A stretch of DNA of 64,000 nt from Cymbidium sinense (GCA_021442155.1 CM038215.1:6162976-6226975), one strand, 5' to 3'; shown: positions 35,600 through 49,300, numbered from the stretch's first letter. Notes: generated by a model not told the origin, from the letters alone. Translations and numbers: made by a program.

Positions 35600-37070
35600 G
35601 ATTCACAAATAAGAATACTTTGAACATGGAAGAGATAGAATTCAAAGTAGAATTTTCATTGATGATAATTATTTTCAAACATAATTTATAATATTTCTTT
35701 AAGTCGAACCAATTAATTGGAAGCATTGGACGCTCTCTCTTATGATAAATAAGCTGATAAGATCCTCCTTGGTAGGCCTTTTCTATGGTAAAGGGACTTC
35801 CCAAGTGGATTCAAACTAGCCTCCCATCTTACGATGGACAATAATTTATCTACTTAAAACTAAAATAAGCTCTCCTACTTGAATAGCTCTAGGACAGACC
35901 AACCTGTTGTGAGCTTGAATCATTTTAGCTTTGTACAACTCGAGGTTTTGTCATGCTCATAGGCATCTCTCCTCCAAACCATCGAGCTCTTCTAAACGTA
36001 ACTTGGTGTTCTATTCTGTTGTGATCTTGCTACCCATAGCTATCCTTAGTGATGGGAGTTGGACTTCTAATGCTAGAACAACTTCGGACCCAAACACTAA
36101 GGAGAAAGGAGAAAATTGAGTTGGAGTTCTATATGTGGTGTGGTAGGCCCACAAAGCTTCAACTAACTTCTCATGCCACTATCGCTTATTATTATCGAGA
36201 GTCTTCTTTAGTACTTGGATGAGAGTTTTGTTGAAAGTTTCTGCCATTTTCCCTCAGGTAGTTGATGGCAGAATATCTCCAATCTGTACTATGTCTCTAG
36301 GCAAAGTTATTGATCTCCGTGCTCTTCAATGCAGCACCATTATCAAGTATAAGTCATCGAGGCACTCTGAACCTATATACGATATGGTTCCTAAAAAATT
36401 GGAGCACATACTGAGTTGTGACCTCTCCAAACAAAATCACTTTAATTTGTAAAGTAGTGTAGCTAAGGTGGTGATGACCAGGAAGAAGGAGAATCAGTGG
36501 ACCACTATAGAAACCTAACACTCGAATGTCCATGAGGCCAATGTAGGATGTAGAATGTTGGGTGGTTGGTGTAGGACCACACCATGTATTTGACATTGGT
36601 GGCAGCGCCTAGTCATATCCATCTAGTCTTTAATCATCGAAGGCTAGTGGTATCCTAGTCTCTTAAACTTGGCTTTTATCTTCGGACCAGATTGGTTGGC
36701 TCCACATAATCCTAAGTGTACCTAGGTCATGATATTATGGGCTTCATACTTGTTTAATCAATGTAACCACATATGATCGAAGGACCACCGGTATAAGACA
36801 CCATCCGCATAAGTGTAGGAAAGTACTCTCTACTTCATCTGATAGGCTTGAGACTTCTCTTGTGGTAGTTTGCCTTTATTTAGGTAATCCATGAATGGTT
36901 GCCTCCAATCTAACTCCTCGTCCTTCTTGGCAATGACAATCTCTTCTTTAAGAGAGTGCTTTTTGAAGAGTTCAATACCAATAAAGGATATGACTTGTCT
37001 ATTTTGGACCTTTATTGATATGGACTCATCCTCCGAGCATGCTAACTTGGCAAGCTTTAAAGCATACACT
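35600..37070 (-). pseudogene. Gypsy integrase and linker, copy B, broken
   Basis: The C-terminal end lies at 35592-35804 (IEKAYQGGSYQL and LPINWFDLKKYY). The core region is at 36354-36596, readable in pieces: VLQFFRNHIVYRFRVPR followed in another frame by a LILDNG-like acidic residue context. The RNase H-integrase linker is at 36830-37069 (DELDWRQPFMDYL-like: KDEELDWRQPFMDYLNKGKL). Frames shift between pieces, so no active integrase is encoded. The family protein inserts element cDNA into chromosomal DNA. Confidence 0.85.
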
Positions 37071-37149
37071 ATGGTTCTCTCCTCGAGGAATCTTATAAAT
37101 GGTAACCTAGGATTTGGGCAAACATGGTATACTTATGGTAGTGATGGAG

Positions 37150-38660
37150 CTTAGGCTTTATAACCTAATAGGACCAATCAATTTGGTTGATAACTAGCTG
37201 AGAATCCCTGAAGATGTTGATGTTTTGGATGCTTAAAGCAATGACTAACTCCAGACTGGAAATCAGAGCCTCATATTCAGCTTCATTGTTGGTGCAAGGA
37301 TTAGATAGATAATATGAGAATCTCATCACATTGTGGTCCAGAGTTAAGAGAACTATTCCTACCCCTACCTTTCATAGACTAGTAGATTGTGGTTCTTCTC
37401 CTCTTTGAGAGGAAGCGGCACCATCAAAGTACATCTGCCAATGGTGAATGTTAGTATCCCCTTAGTTCATGATTAGTTCAACAGGGAGATCATCACTAAG
37501 CCGAGAGTCAGCAGGAAGTGGGTGTGCTGTGAAGAAATCTGCTAAGGCTTATCCTGTCATCGCACAGAGGGGTATAAAGGTAATGTCAAATAATGAGAGG
37601 ATCATGGACCGTCATGCCAACTGTCTAGATAGCATTAGCTGTATGAGATACTATAGTGGATTGAGCCTAGAGGTTAAGTCCACCTTATGAGTAAGCATGT
37701 AGTGTTGTAGCTTTTGGGATGCAAAGATTAAAGCTAGGAAATGCTTCTCAATGGGTGGATAATTATCTTAGTAGAGATTAGATGATGGTTGAGATAGTAG
37801 AGTGCATTTTCCTTCCCTTCATCATTAGCTTGGGCCAACAAAGCACCAAGGGAGTCATCTAACATAGTAGTGTAAAGTATGAGCGGCTTGCCCGGGATAG
37901 GGGCTATTAGAACCAGCGGTGTCATCAAGTAATGCTTGATATCTTCGAAGGCATGCTCACACTTGCCATCCCACTTGAACTTGGCATCCTTTTTGATAAG
38001 TGTTGAGAATGGATGACATCTTCTCAATAGGTTGGATATAAAGCATCTTTGACATGCCAAGCTACCTTGGAATGATCTGAGTTAAGTTAAACTTTTAGGG
38101 GGTGGCATTTATAATATCACATTGATCTTCTCCGCATCAATTTCAATTCCCTGGCATCAGACAATAAACCCAAAGAATTTCCTTGAAGCTACTATGAATG
38201 CACACTTCAGGGGGTTCATTCAGAGGTTAAATTATCTTAATTGTTCGAAAACTACTCTTAAGCCAAAGAGATGGTCTTTCTTTTCTCTACTTTTCAACAT
38301 GAGATCGTCGACATAGCACTTGACTTGATGATGAATGAGTTCATCGAAGATTCATGTCATAGCCCACTAGTATTTAACACTGGCATTTTAAGGATGAAAG
38401 GCATGACCTTATAGCAATAGATTCCAATCGGGGTTCTAAAAGTAGTGTTTCTTTCTTCTTTAGGGGCCATCTATATTTGGTTATATCTAGATGAGCCATC
38501 CATGAAAAAGAATATTGCATGAGATGAGGTAATGCCCACCATCAGCTCGGTGATTGGTAATGAAAATTCATCTTTTAGATAAGCCTTATTTAAATCCCTA
38601 AAATTGATGCATATGTGAATTTGGCCATTGTTTTTCTTAACTTAGACAATCTTTGGCTAA
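37150..38660 (-). pseudogene. Gypsy reverse transcriptase and RNase H, copy B, broken
   Basis: RT motifs on the minus strand: INFRDLNKAYLKDEFSLP near 38600, SHAIFFFMDGSSRYNQI near 38510, TFRTPIGIYCYKVMPF near 38430, and CYVDDLMLKSREKKDHLF near 38300 with the catalytic YVDD intact. RNase H follows at 37734-38060 and the NNEAEYEAL motif near 37280. Copy A retains only the part from the YVDD-equivalent onward. Stops and indels disrupt the frame, for example a stop in the NQI-MAP segment. Confidence 0.88.
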
Positions 38661-39780
38661 CCGGTAGGTATTTTTCTTCCCGATGAGACATCGCTTTCTT
38701 GACTTCATAAATGACCTATTGTTCTATGTCTAATCGCATGCATCTAGGAGCTTGCTTGATAGGGTTAGTAGTAAGCTCTATTGCTAGTTTATGGATCGCT
38801 ATGTCGGGAGCTAATCCAGGCATCTCTTCATAGCTTCATGTAAATTAGTTCCTAACCACAGTCAATAGCTTCACTAAGTCATTGGTTTCAATTTCATTCA
38901 ATAAAGAACTGATGTATGTTGGGCATGGATCTTCTTCAGTTCCTAAGTTGATTTCCTTAAGCTCATCGATCGTTGACTTGATCTCTTCTTTAAACTCTAG
39001 CGGTGCATCTCTGACTTTAAAATCATCTAGATCATCTAATATTTCGAAGGATAGCTCCTCATATGAGTTAATGTGATCTGAAAAAAAAACCTATTATATT
39101 CCAACTGATTGGTGATGATTAAGCAGTAATCATCATCATTGACTAGACCCACTGTACCAAATCCTAGTCCTGATCTTAATTGAGAGATCTTGCATTTATT
39201 CTTCCATATTCTTTCAAAGTAGTCTAACCTGTGCTTTGACCAAGTATGTTGGATTAACCTTATCTTTACTAAATTTTTAACACAAGCCAAGTACCAATCA
39301 AAAGGTAATTATATTTAATCTCTATATGAATCATCCTAAAGTTCTACATCAACTTCTTGACTTGAGGATGATGCTCCCAAAAAGAACCTCTACATCTTCA
39401 CACATGTGGATGACTTAGGGGCTTCCTTAACTACCAATCCCTCACTTTTGAGAGAAAAGTGGGGTTAGAGCTAAGGTTCCCAACTGATGTCTAACTATTT
39501 CACATATAGACTTGGATACAGTTATGCTTTACTTTGGGGCCCAGTCTTCATCGCTATCTAACTCAAGTGTCACCTCCAAGGGATTCTATTGCTGAGAAGA
39601 GCTGGCTGGTGTGTTAACCATATAAGACTCATCCTATGAACTAGACTCTATGTCTATATGGATAGTAGGTGTACACTTAGTAGCTGGGACATATTTTCTA
39701 TTGGGTAGCCAATAATGAGGTTTTCTACCCTGGGATTACCTCTGAACTGGCCTCTTCCTCTGCCTATTGGAGGTCAAGTC

Positions 39781-41700
39781 ATTTTACCCATATGAACCCA
39801 AACTATCCAAATTGCAACCTAAGCCAAATCCCTTGAAACTAATGATTCATACCAAATCAAAACCAATATTTGAATATGACTTGATCTTCAATTGAGTCGA
39901 ACCAAAAACAATTGACCCTCTTGACCCAAATTGACCAAAAAGACAAAATTGGGTCAAATTAAAATATTAAAGAAATTGATTGCAGCTAATGGCTCAAGTT
40001 CATTCCAAACTGATTGTTGAACTTTACCAAAGCCATGATTGGACCCAATTGAACCAAATTGATCTACTTAGCCCAAATTGACCTAAAGGTTCAAGTTGGC
40101 CTAAATCAAAACCAAATCAAAATTAATTGAAACCAAAGCCTACAATCATCTTCAATTGGTCAACTAAACCAAACCCAATTTGGACAATTTGGTCAAATTG
40201 GTCAACTCATTTTACCCAAATGAATTCAAATGAGCCAAAATCAAATCTAAGCCAAACTAAACCAAACCAATTGAACCAAAACATCCAAATGATCATATGA
40301 ACTTGACCTAATCCTTGGTTTGATGTAATTTGACCAATTGGTCAACTTGACCCAACCTAACATAATTTGATCTAAATGAGTCAAATTGAGCCAAAACTAA
40401 CCAAATCAACTCCAATTGACTTGAAGTTTGGGCTAACCCACTTTTGGTTCATTTCAAATCCAAATCCTCAATACCATTCATTGACCCCTTGGGTCAAAGG
40501 CATCACATGAGAAAAATCACCCATGTAAGTGATCTTTTCCAATCCTTGCCACTTGGTACTCTCCCAATGGTCCACCTAGGACACTACCCAACCTAACCCA
40601 AGGGGCGGTTTGGTCGGCCATGACCCATGGGATGTGAAATCACCTCACCCTCCCCATTGGAGCATTTGAAACCCATAAGACACCCATGATTCCTCCTTGG
40701 AAGACACCTCCAAACCATCAACCAACCAAATCGAGCCAACTCACCTCCTCCCTACCATCCACGACTCATTGAGATGGCCGGACCACCACTACAAGACAAG
40801 ACCAATCCCACTATCTGATCAAGATGAAAGGTGGAGGAGGGTATACAACCTCTTATTTTGACTAAAACACACACAAAAATCATTCCTCGTAGCCCTAGCT
40901 ACCCAAGACAAGTTGCTAGAGCCATTCCATGAGCTCCCAAGCTTATTCCTCGATCAAAAAATGCCATTCCCATCTGTCCCAAAATAGGACACTCTAATTT
41001 CTGACCTAACATCCCCATTTGTCCATTAAACTCAAATTAACTTTGCACGCACCTTCCCTAGGCCTCGTTGAGCAGAACAAACCATCTCCCAAGCTTCTCG
41101 AGCACTAGAGGTGGGACTTCGATCAAAGCTGAGCTCCAAATCACCAGTTCATGGCCTTTCGAGTGAACATCAAGGAATTGATCTAATTATTGCTTAATAG
41201 GGCTTCATCTCCTCTAGATGAAGCTTCCTCAATCATTTGAGCCATCAATTTTGAGCTCCGACGAGGTATGCTTCCAAAATTGATCTTTAGGCAAAAATGG
41301 GTTAGATCATTTTGAAGAAAACTTGATCTCATGTAATCTTGAAAGTTAGATCCCCTCCAATCGATGTCGTGAAGGTGTGGGATCCTTTTGGAGTTTATCT
41401 GGGATTGTGTAAGCTTGGATCAAGTGAGTAATGTCGGACAGACTCCATTCCCCCTCACTAGCATGATGTTAGATCACGCACCATCCGTTCTGCATGATTG
41501 GAACGACGATTGTGATTAGATCCACTAGATCAATCTGATTTAATCCTATTAAGCTATGGGATTAATCATAGTTGTCTGATCTAAGATCGAATGGCGAATG
41601 AGAAAGTGCATCCCTCGCCATGCGTTGAGTCGAGATAAGTTTTAAGTAGCCAATCTCCATACATGGAAAGCATGCCACATGCCAATAGGATTAGGCTTTT
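39781..41700. other. Unidentified region with TTGACCAAATTGG-type repeats
   Basis: From 39780 to about 40440 the sequence is dominated by permutations of CAAATTGACC/AACCAAATTG. From 40440 to 41690 it is more complex and relatively GC-rich, with no open frame of note. By position it could be the 5' non-coding part or LTR of the minus-strand gypsy element, or part of another retrotransposon. No matching LTR was found elsewhere in the window. Confidence 0.45.
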
Positions 41701-44700
41701 AAATTAATTAATCATTTTTAATAATGAAACTTCTAAAAATCATAAAAAGTCATAGAGAAATCAAAAATACAAATAAATACTCATTTTAAATGTATTTCAG
41801 AATATAATTAATTAAAAATGATCTTAACTAATTTTGAACATTAATGAAGGTTTAATTAAAGTTTAATTATAAAATCTACTAGCTTAATTAGTCCTTAATT
41901 ACTTGAGGAATTAATCCCAAATTTTGTGGGTTAATTTAATGGGATGACCTCTATCTCCCATGATTTTCTTGGGATTTATTGCTCACTTAATTAGAAAAAT
42001 TAACCTTAACTCTTTTAAGTTAATTAATGATTAATTAATCTCATGAATAGTAACAAATTAGTTAATTAAGTTTATTAATCATTGTTCAACACTAAGTGAA
42101 CTAAGGAATAGAGTTGGGACCCCTTTCCCTAAGTTCATTTCACCCTTTTTTAAAATGAAATTAATTAAGATTTAACTAATTATTTAAATCACTTAAGTAA
42201 ATTGAAATCATAATCACATAAGACCTTAATTAATTAAATCATGGGATAGATCTTTAGGTGTTTAATAACCTAAAGGAGTTTAATGAAATTATGGTTAGTA
42301 CACATTTATGGGAAAACCATAAGAGTAATTAATTAAGTCACTTAATGTAATTAAATATTAATCATAAGCCAATTTCATTAGGCCCCTTTTATTTCCTAGG
42401 ATCATTGCAAGTTTATTTTCCATGCATATCATGTTCGCTCATAATTATTTAGTTAATTACTTTAAGGTGACATAGGTAAGGGTAATTAATTCATCTAATT
42501 AAAGGTTTGACTTAATTAACCAATAAAATCAACTTAATTACATTTCATTAAATTACATCAAATCATTAATGTGGGAATGGGTTTAAAATAGCAAGTGATG
42601 ATTTCTTTTCTCCTCTTTAAATCAAATGAAATCCAAAACTTAATTAATAAAGAAGCTTTGGTTTGCTTTAAATAATCTTATTTGATTTGATTGTCCTCAA
42701 GAACTAGTTTGGTTGAATGAATCACATGCTTATATTTGATTGTCCTCTTTCCAATCATGGTAAATTTGGTATGTGATTTGAATTCATGCATCCATCTTTT
42801 CAAAATAAAGTAAAATAAAATGGATTTCCTTTATGTAAGCTTGCATGTGTTGATTTAATTTAATATATGTGTGGCTATTATCGCAATTAAATCCAAATAT
42901 ATTTTTCAAAAGCTTATAAATAAAAAATAATATGTGTTATGATGCTAGTTATAAATACATAAGAAATGCATGTGCTTATAGCTTAAGTGTATGAATGTTG
43001 AGTTCTCTTTGCTCTATTCATGTATTGATTTATGTAAGATTGAATGGTAATGGATATATAGTCTGGACATCCCGGGAACATGAGGCTTTAGTTAGCCCCA
43101 AGAAGGTCATTTGATTACCTCACTTCCCTAGTTTAACAATGGCACGTACCCATTTGATTTCATTCTTATGATTTTCAAGATATTGGATGGCTTTAATTCA
43201 TATATATAAATGTTTCAATCAAAAAAATATACAATCTTGCATGGTTTTCTTTCCTCATTTATGTATACATCCATGTGTGTCCAAGAAAAGTAACTATATA
43301 ACCTGGACATCCCAGGAATACGAGGCTTTAGTTAGCCCCAAGGAGGTCATTTGATTACCTCACTTTCCTGGTTTAACAATGACATGTACTTGCTAATATC
43401 TTTGTACATGTATATCTATATGTGGTTTGTGATGGAAATCCCATTTTACATTAAAATTGCATGCATTCATAATTGACTATGTGGTTTAATTAATTAGCCA
43501 TATGATTTGCAGCTTACTTCTTTTGTTATTGCATTCAAATTTACATATGTTTGAATGAAAATAAGTATATAGCATGGACATCCCAAGAATACTAGGTTTT
43601 AGCTAGCTCCAAGGAGATCATTTGATTACGTCACTTCCTTGGTTTAATAATGGCACATGCCTATTTGATTTCATTCTTATGTCATTTTTGAATAAGTATT
43701 TGGATAAAGTTTTAAATTAATATGATTAAATAATTCAATCAAATATATATAAATTCTAAACATGTACATACATTCATCATTTAAGTGTGCTATAATATGT
43801 TGCATGTATAGATACACTTAGGATTAAATCATATACATGTTACGTGTGTTGGAAAGGAATGATTTAATATATGTCATGTGGTAGTAATTCAATTAAATTA
43901 ATCTTAAGATGCCTTTCATTTCATATATGATTATTTAAAGTGAACCTAGACTAAGGATTAATTAAATCATTTAGTAAGTCATTCACTAAAGAGAACTAAA
44001 TCAAATTAATATAGTTTAGAAAGTGACTTAAAGTAGGGATGAAAGAGGGCAATCCTCTTTTCCTCTCTTTATAACACTTAGTTGCTAAGTGTAATCAAAT
44101 GAAAAAAAAACAAAAATTAAAATTCTCAAATCAATTAAACTACTTCATGTGAAATCAACCTTTCATATTAAATTGAATCCTTCTACACTTAGAAAATACA
44201 ACACTAATGCCTAACAAGACTTTCCATACAAGCCTTAATACACACATTAGAATTAAGTCACCAGTTCTAGCTCTAAGTTAGGATGGTGTATGCTGTGATG
44301 TATGTTTTGTTTTATGATGTATTATTTTAGATTGGATGTTAGGGTGTATGCTTCAGAGGGATGATAGGCCAATATTAACCTAATCATATTTTTTTGCAAG
44401 GGATTATGCTTAAGGGATACTTTAAAATAAATATGGATGCTCTTTTTGCAAGTTGCTAAAATCCTTAAGCATAATCCAAGTTAGGACATTGTTAGTACCC
44501 ATGTAGCTAAGTCCAAATTATAAATACAACTTCTTGGAATTATATTTATATTTAGCTAACCTCTATTTTCCCCACATAAATGTAATTTTTGCAATAGGAT
44601 TTAGGAATAGTGAGGTGTGGGATTAGGATGAGCATTGGAGATAAGGCTTTGCCCTAGAGTGCCCTGTGATTCCTTTGAAGCAAGCACCATCCAAATGAAT

Positions 44701-44800
44701 GAAGGAACCAAATTGGAAATGGAGATATGAAGAAAGAAGACCCACATAGCATTTAATATAGTTATAATTATTCTTTCATATTCCAGTTGTATGGGAGTTG
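41701..44800. other. Unidentified AT-rich non-coding region
   Basis: Low-GC sequence rich in TTAATTAA words with no coding signal. It contains a threefold repeat at 43060-43690 (listed separately). It ends near 44800, where CCCTAAA-type repeat resumes. It may be degraded retrotransposon sequence. Confidence 0.5.
43060..43690. repeat. Three tandem ~250-bp units with a ~100-bp conserved core
   Basis: The core starts TGGACATCCCGGGAA and runs through GAGGCTTTAGTTAGCCCCAA to TTTAACAATGGCACGTACC. It occurs at about 43070-43150, 43305-43390 and 43575-43660, with spacing near 240 and 265 bp. The third copy is the most diverged. Between cores the sequence is AT-rich and little conserved. Confidence 0.85.
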
Positions 44801-45330
44801 CTACCCTAAACCTAAATCTAAACCCTAACCGTAACCTTAAACCCTAAACCCTAAACCTTAAACTCTAAAACCATAAACCTTAAACCCTAAACTAATCCTA
44901 AAACCTAAAAACACTAAACCCTAAAGCCTAAACCCTAAACCTTAAACTCTATAACCTAAACTAACCCTAAACCCTAAGCTAACCCTAAACACTAAAAGCC
45001 CTAAACCCTAAAGTCTAAACACTAAACCCTAAACCCTAAAGCCTAAACACTAAACCATAACCCTAAACCCTAAACCCTGAAACCCTAAACCCTAAACCCT
45101 AAACCCTAAAACCTAAAAACCTAAAAACCTAAACCTAAATTAAATAAAACCTAAAAATAAAATAAAATAATAAAATAATATAAAAACCTAAGCTAAAACC
45201 TAAACCTAAACCTAAAAAAATAAAACAAAATAATCTAATAAAAATAAGCTAAAATAAAATATATAAAACCTAAACTAAACTAAAAAATAAAATAAATAAA
45301 ATAAAACCTAAAATAAACTAAATAAATAAA

Positions 45331-45362
45331 AGTAAATGTTGAATATTTGTTCTCTGTTAAAA
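45331..45362 (+). pseudogene. Tiny GRP 3' end remnant
   Basis: Only AAATGTTGAATATTTGTTCTC and the start of the A tract survive from the end of the GRP 3' UTR. The same remnant, in the same context, occurs at 59099-59143. Confidence 0.6.
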
Positions 45363-46316
45363 CCAAAACCCTAAACACTGAACTAAAACTTGAAATTTAA
45401 ACCTATTACCAAAACCCTAAATCCTAAACCCTAAACCATAAAAACCCTAAACCCTAAACCCTAACCCTTTCACCATAAACCCTAAATCCTAAATCCCTAA
45501 ACCTTAAACCCTAAACCCTAAGCTCTAAACCCTAAACCCTAAATCCAAAAAAAAAACCAAAAATCCTAAACCCTAAACCCTAAACCCTAAACCCTAAACT
45601 AACCCTAAACCCTGAAAAGCTAAAAATCTAAACCTAAACCTAAATCTAAACCTAAAAAAGAAAATAAAATTAAAATTAAACTAAACTAGAATAAAATAAA
45701 CAAAAACCTAAACTAAACTAAAAAAAATAAAAAACTGAAATAAAATAAAAAGAAAACCTAAAATAAAAATAAAATAAACTTAAAATAAAATAAAATAAAA
45801 ATCGAAACCTAAAAATAAACCTAAAAATAAAAATAAAATAAACCTAAACCTAAACTAAAATAAAGTAAACTAAAATAAATAAAACCAAAACCTAAACCAA
45901 AAATAAACTAAACTTAAACCTAAACCTAAACTAAATAAAATATGATAAACTAAAAATAAACCTAAACCTAAACAAAAAATTAAAACCTAAAAATAAACCT
46001 AAAATAAGATCCTAAAACCTAAACTTAAGAAAAAAAATAAAAATCTAAACCTAAACCTAAAAATAAAAATAAAACCTAAACCAAAAAATAAAATAAAAAA
46101 CCAACTAAACCTAAAAGAAAACCTAAACCTTAAAGAAAATAAATAAAAAACTAACTAAAAAATAAACATAAACATAAACCAAAACTTAAAAATAAACTAA
46201 ATTAAAACCTAAAAAATAAATAAAATAAATAAATTAAATTAAATAAAAATAAAAAATAAACATTAATAAAATAAAATAAAATAAACTCAAATAAATAAAA
46301 ATAAACTAAATAAACA

Positions 46317-46357
46317 AAAGAAGAAATGTTGAATATGAATTTGTTCTCTATTTAAAA
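46317..46357 (+). pseudogene. Tiny GRP 3' end remnant
   Basis: AAGAAATGTTGAATATGAAT and TTGTTCTCTATTT are the last ~40 bp of the GRP 3' UTR, preceded directly by array sequence. It matches 60141-60181 in the paired segmental duplication. Confidence 0.6.
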
Positions 46358-49300
46358 ATAAAAAACACAAAAACTATAAACCATAAGCTAAAAAATGAAT
46401 CCTAAACTGAAAACCTAAACCTTTAACCCTAAACCATTAACCCTAAAAACCCTAAACCCTAAACCCTGAACCCTAAACCCTATAACCCTAAACTCTAAAC
46501 CCTAAACCCTAAACCCTAAAACCTAAACCTAAACCCTAAACCCTAAACCATAAATTCTAAACTAAAAAAAAAGACTAAGCCCTAAACCCTAAACTCCGAA
46601 CCCCAAACTCCTAATCCTAAACCTTAAACCCTAAACTAACCCTAAAAAACTAAAACCTAAAATCTAACCTAAATAAAACCTAAAATAAAATAATAAAAAA
46701 ATTTTAACTAAAAGAAAATAATAAAATAAAATAAAATAAAAACATAAACTAAAACCTAAACCTATAACTAAACTTAAACATAAACCTAAAAAGAAAATAA
46801 AATAAAAAATAAAAACTAAACTAAAAGAAAATAAATAAAAACCTAAACTAAACTAAAAAAACAAAAAAAACTTAAATAAAGTAAAAGATTAAACCTAAGA
46901 TAATAATATAAAAAACAAACCTAAAATAAAATAAAATTAAATAAAATAAAAACTAAATAAAAACCTAAACTTAAAAAATAAACCTAAAATAAAACCAAAA
47001 CCCTAAACTAAAAAAAAAACCAAAACCTAAAATAAAAAAATAAATCTAAACCTAAACTAAAATAAACAAAACTAAAATAAATAAAACCTAAACCTAAACC
47101 TAAAATAAACTAAACCTAAACCTAAACCTAAACTAAATAAAATAAAATAAACTAAAAATAAACCTAAACCTAAACTAAAAAAATAAAACCCAAAAATAAA
47201 CATAAAATAAAAACTTAAAACTTAAACCTAAAAAAATAAAATAAAAATTTAAACCTAAAACTAAAAATATAAAATAAAACCAAAACCTAGAAAATAAAAT
47301 AAAAATAAAACTAAACTGAAAAATAAACCAAAACATAAACCAAAACCTAAAAACTAAACTAAAATTAAAAACCTAAACTAAAATAAATAAACTTAATTAA
47401 ATAAAATAAAATAAACCTAAATTAAAAAAATACAAATAAAATAAAATAAAACTAAATAAACCTAAACTATGAGTTTACTTAATTTAAAAATATATAAAAA
47501 AAAAAACTTAACCCTAAACCCTAACCCTAAACCTATAACCCTAAAACCCTAAATCCTAAATCCTAAACTCTAAAATAAACCCTAAACCCTAAATCGTTAA
47601 ACCATAAACCCTAAACCCTAAACACAAAAACCTACAGCCCTAAATCATAAACCTTAAACACCAAACCCTTTACCCTAAACCCTAAACCCTAAACCCTAAA
47701 CCCTAATCCCTAAACACCAAAAACCTAAAAAACTTAGACCTAAACTAAATAAAAACTAAAAATTTTAAAAAATAAAAAAACCTAAAGCTAAATAAATTAA
47801 AAATATATAATTAATAAAAACTTAAGCTAAAACATAAACCTAAACCTAAACCTAAACTTAAACCTAAACCTAAGAAAATTAAAATAAAACATAAAAAACT
47901 AAACTAAAATAAAATAAATAAAAACCTAAGCTAAATTAAAAAAAAAAACCTAAAAATAAAAAACCTAAATAAAAAAATAAACTTAAAATTAAATAAACCT
48001 AAAATAAGATAAAATAAAAACTAAATAAAAACCTAAACCTAAAAATAAAAATAAAAAGTAAAACCAAAACCTTAAACTAAAAAAAACTAAACCTAAAATA
48101 AACAAAATAAAATAAACTTAAACCTAAATTAAAATAAATAAAACCTAAACCTAAACCTAAAATAAACTAAACTTAAAAAAACCTAAACTTAAAAAAACCT
48201 AAACTAAAATAAACAAACCTAAAATAAATAAATTAAACTAACTAAAAATAAAAAATAAACATAAATAAAATTATAAATAAAATAAACTAAAATAAATAAA
48301 AAATACACTAAATAAACTAAATAACCCAAAACCTACCGGTTTACTGAATTTAAAAAGAACATAAACCCTAAGCTAACCCTAAACCCTAAAAATAAATAAA
48401 AAAAACTTAAACCTACAGGTATACATAATTTAAAAATAAACCTAAACTAAACTAACCCTAAATTAAAACCTAACCCTAAACCCTAAACCTAAAAACTAAC
48501 TAAAAAAAAATAAACCTAACTAAACAACTAAATAACTAAAAAAAACCTAAAATAAAAAATAAATAAAAGAAAATAACTAAAAAATAATAAAATAAATAAA
48601 AAACCCTAACTAATAAACTAAATATATAAAACAAACCTAAAATAAAATAAAATAAAATAAAAATAAAACTAAATAAAACCTAAACTTAAAAAATAAACCT
48701 AAAATAAAACCAAAACATTAAACTAAAAAAAAAACCAAAACCTAAAATAAAAAAATAAACATAAACCTAAACTAAAATAAACTAAACTAAAATAAATAAA
48801 ACCTAAACCTAAACCTAAAATAAACTAAACCTAAACCTAAACCTAAACTAAATAAAATGAAATAATCTAAAAATAAACCTAAACCTAAACTAAAAAATAA
48901 AACCCAAAAATAAACATAAAATAAAAACTTAAAACTTAAACCTAAAAAAATAAAATAAAAATTTAAACTTAAAACTAAAAATATCAAATAAAACCAAAAC
49001 CTAAAATATAAAATAAAAATCAAACTAAACTGAAAAATAAACCAAAACATAAACCTAAACCTAAAAACTAAACTAAAATTAAAAACCTAAACTAAAATAA
49101 ATAAACTTAATTAAATAAAAATAAAAATAAACCTAAATTAAAAAATACAAATAAAATAAGCTAAAATAAATAAAAAAACTAAATAAACCTAAACTTATGA
49201 GTTTACTTTATTTAAAATATAAAAAAAAATTAAAAAAAACTCTAACCCTAAACCCTAACCCTAAACCTATAACCCTAAACCCTAAATCCTAAATCCTAAA

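Larger units (their letters stand above)
31501..38350. repeat. Segmental duplication, copy B
   Basis: The counterpart of 20688-27095, in the same order and orientation. Differences include an extra ~105 bp near 31925-32030, small indels throughout, and continuation past the point where copy A stops. The offset grows from about 10.81 kb at the start to about 11.26 kb at the end, so copy B holds several hundred extra bases or copy A has lost them. Confidence 0.9.
35591..39780 (-). mobile_element. Ty3/gypsy (Tat-like) pol, copy B, longer
   Basis: On the minus strand: RT (38270-38660), RNase H, a second RNase H-like region, then integrase (35600-36800). The motif CTNNEAEYEALI near 37280 fits the extra archaeal-type RNase H known from Tat-clade elements, and FEDIKHYLMTPLVLI with LGALLAQ (37734-38060) is the ordinary gypsy RNase H. 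Two RNase H types plus KVMPF in RT support a Tat-like lineage. The protein ends ERPMLPINWFDLKKYY near 35700, typical of this group, without a chromodomain. All frames are broken. Upstream protein-like fragments reach about 39780. LTRs are not identified. Confidence 0.87.

Noticed and set aside
43060..43690. CRISPR-like repeat-spacer array
   Set aside because: Only three ~100-bp repeats with ~150-bp spacers in a plant genome; no cas genes or short direct repeats.
31501..44800. A complete gypsy element with matching LTRs
   Set aside because: I compared the sequence left of integrase with that right of the RT side and saw no matching LTR pair, primer-binding site or polypurine tract.
48787..49050. 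Minus-strand 87-residue frame rich in F, L, Y, resembling a membrane protein
   Set aside because: It is the translation of AATAAA/CCTAAA repeat; hydrophobic residues follow from the TTTATT/TTTAGG codons. No homology or gene context.
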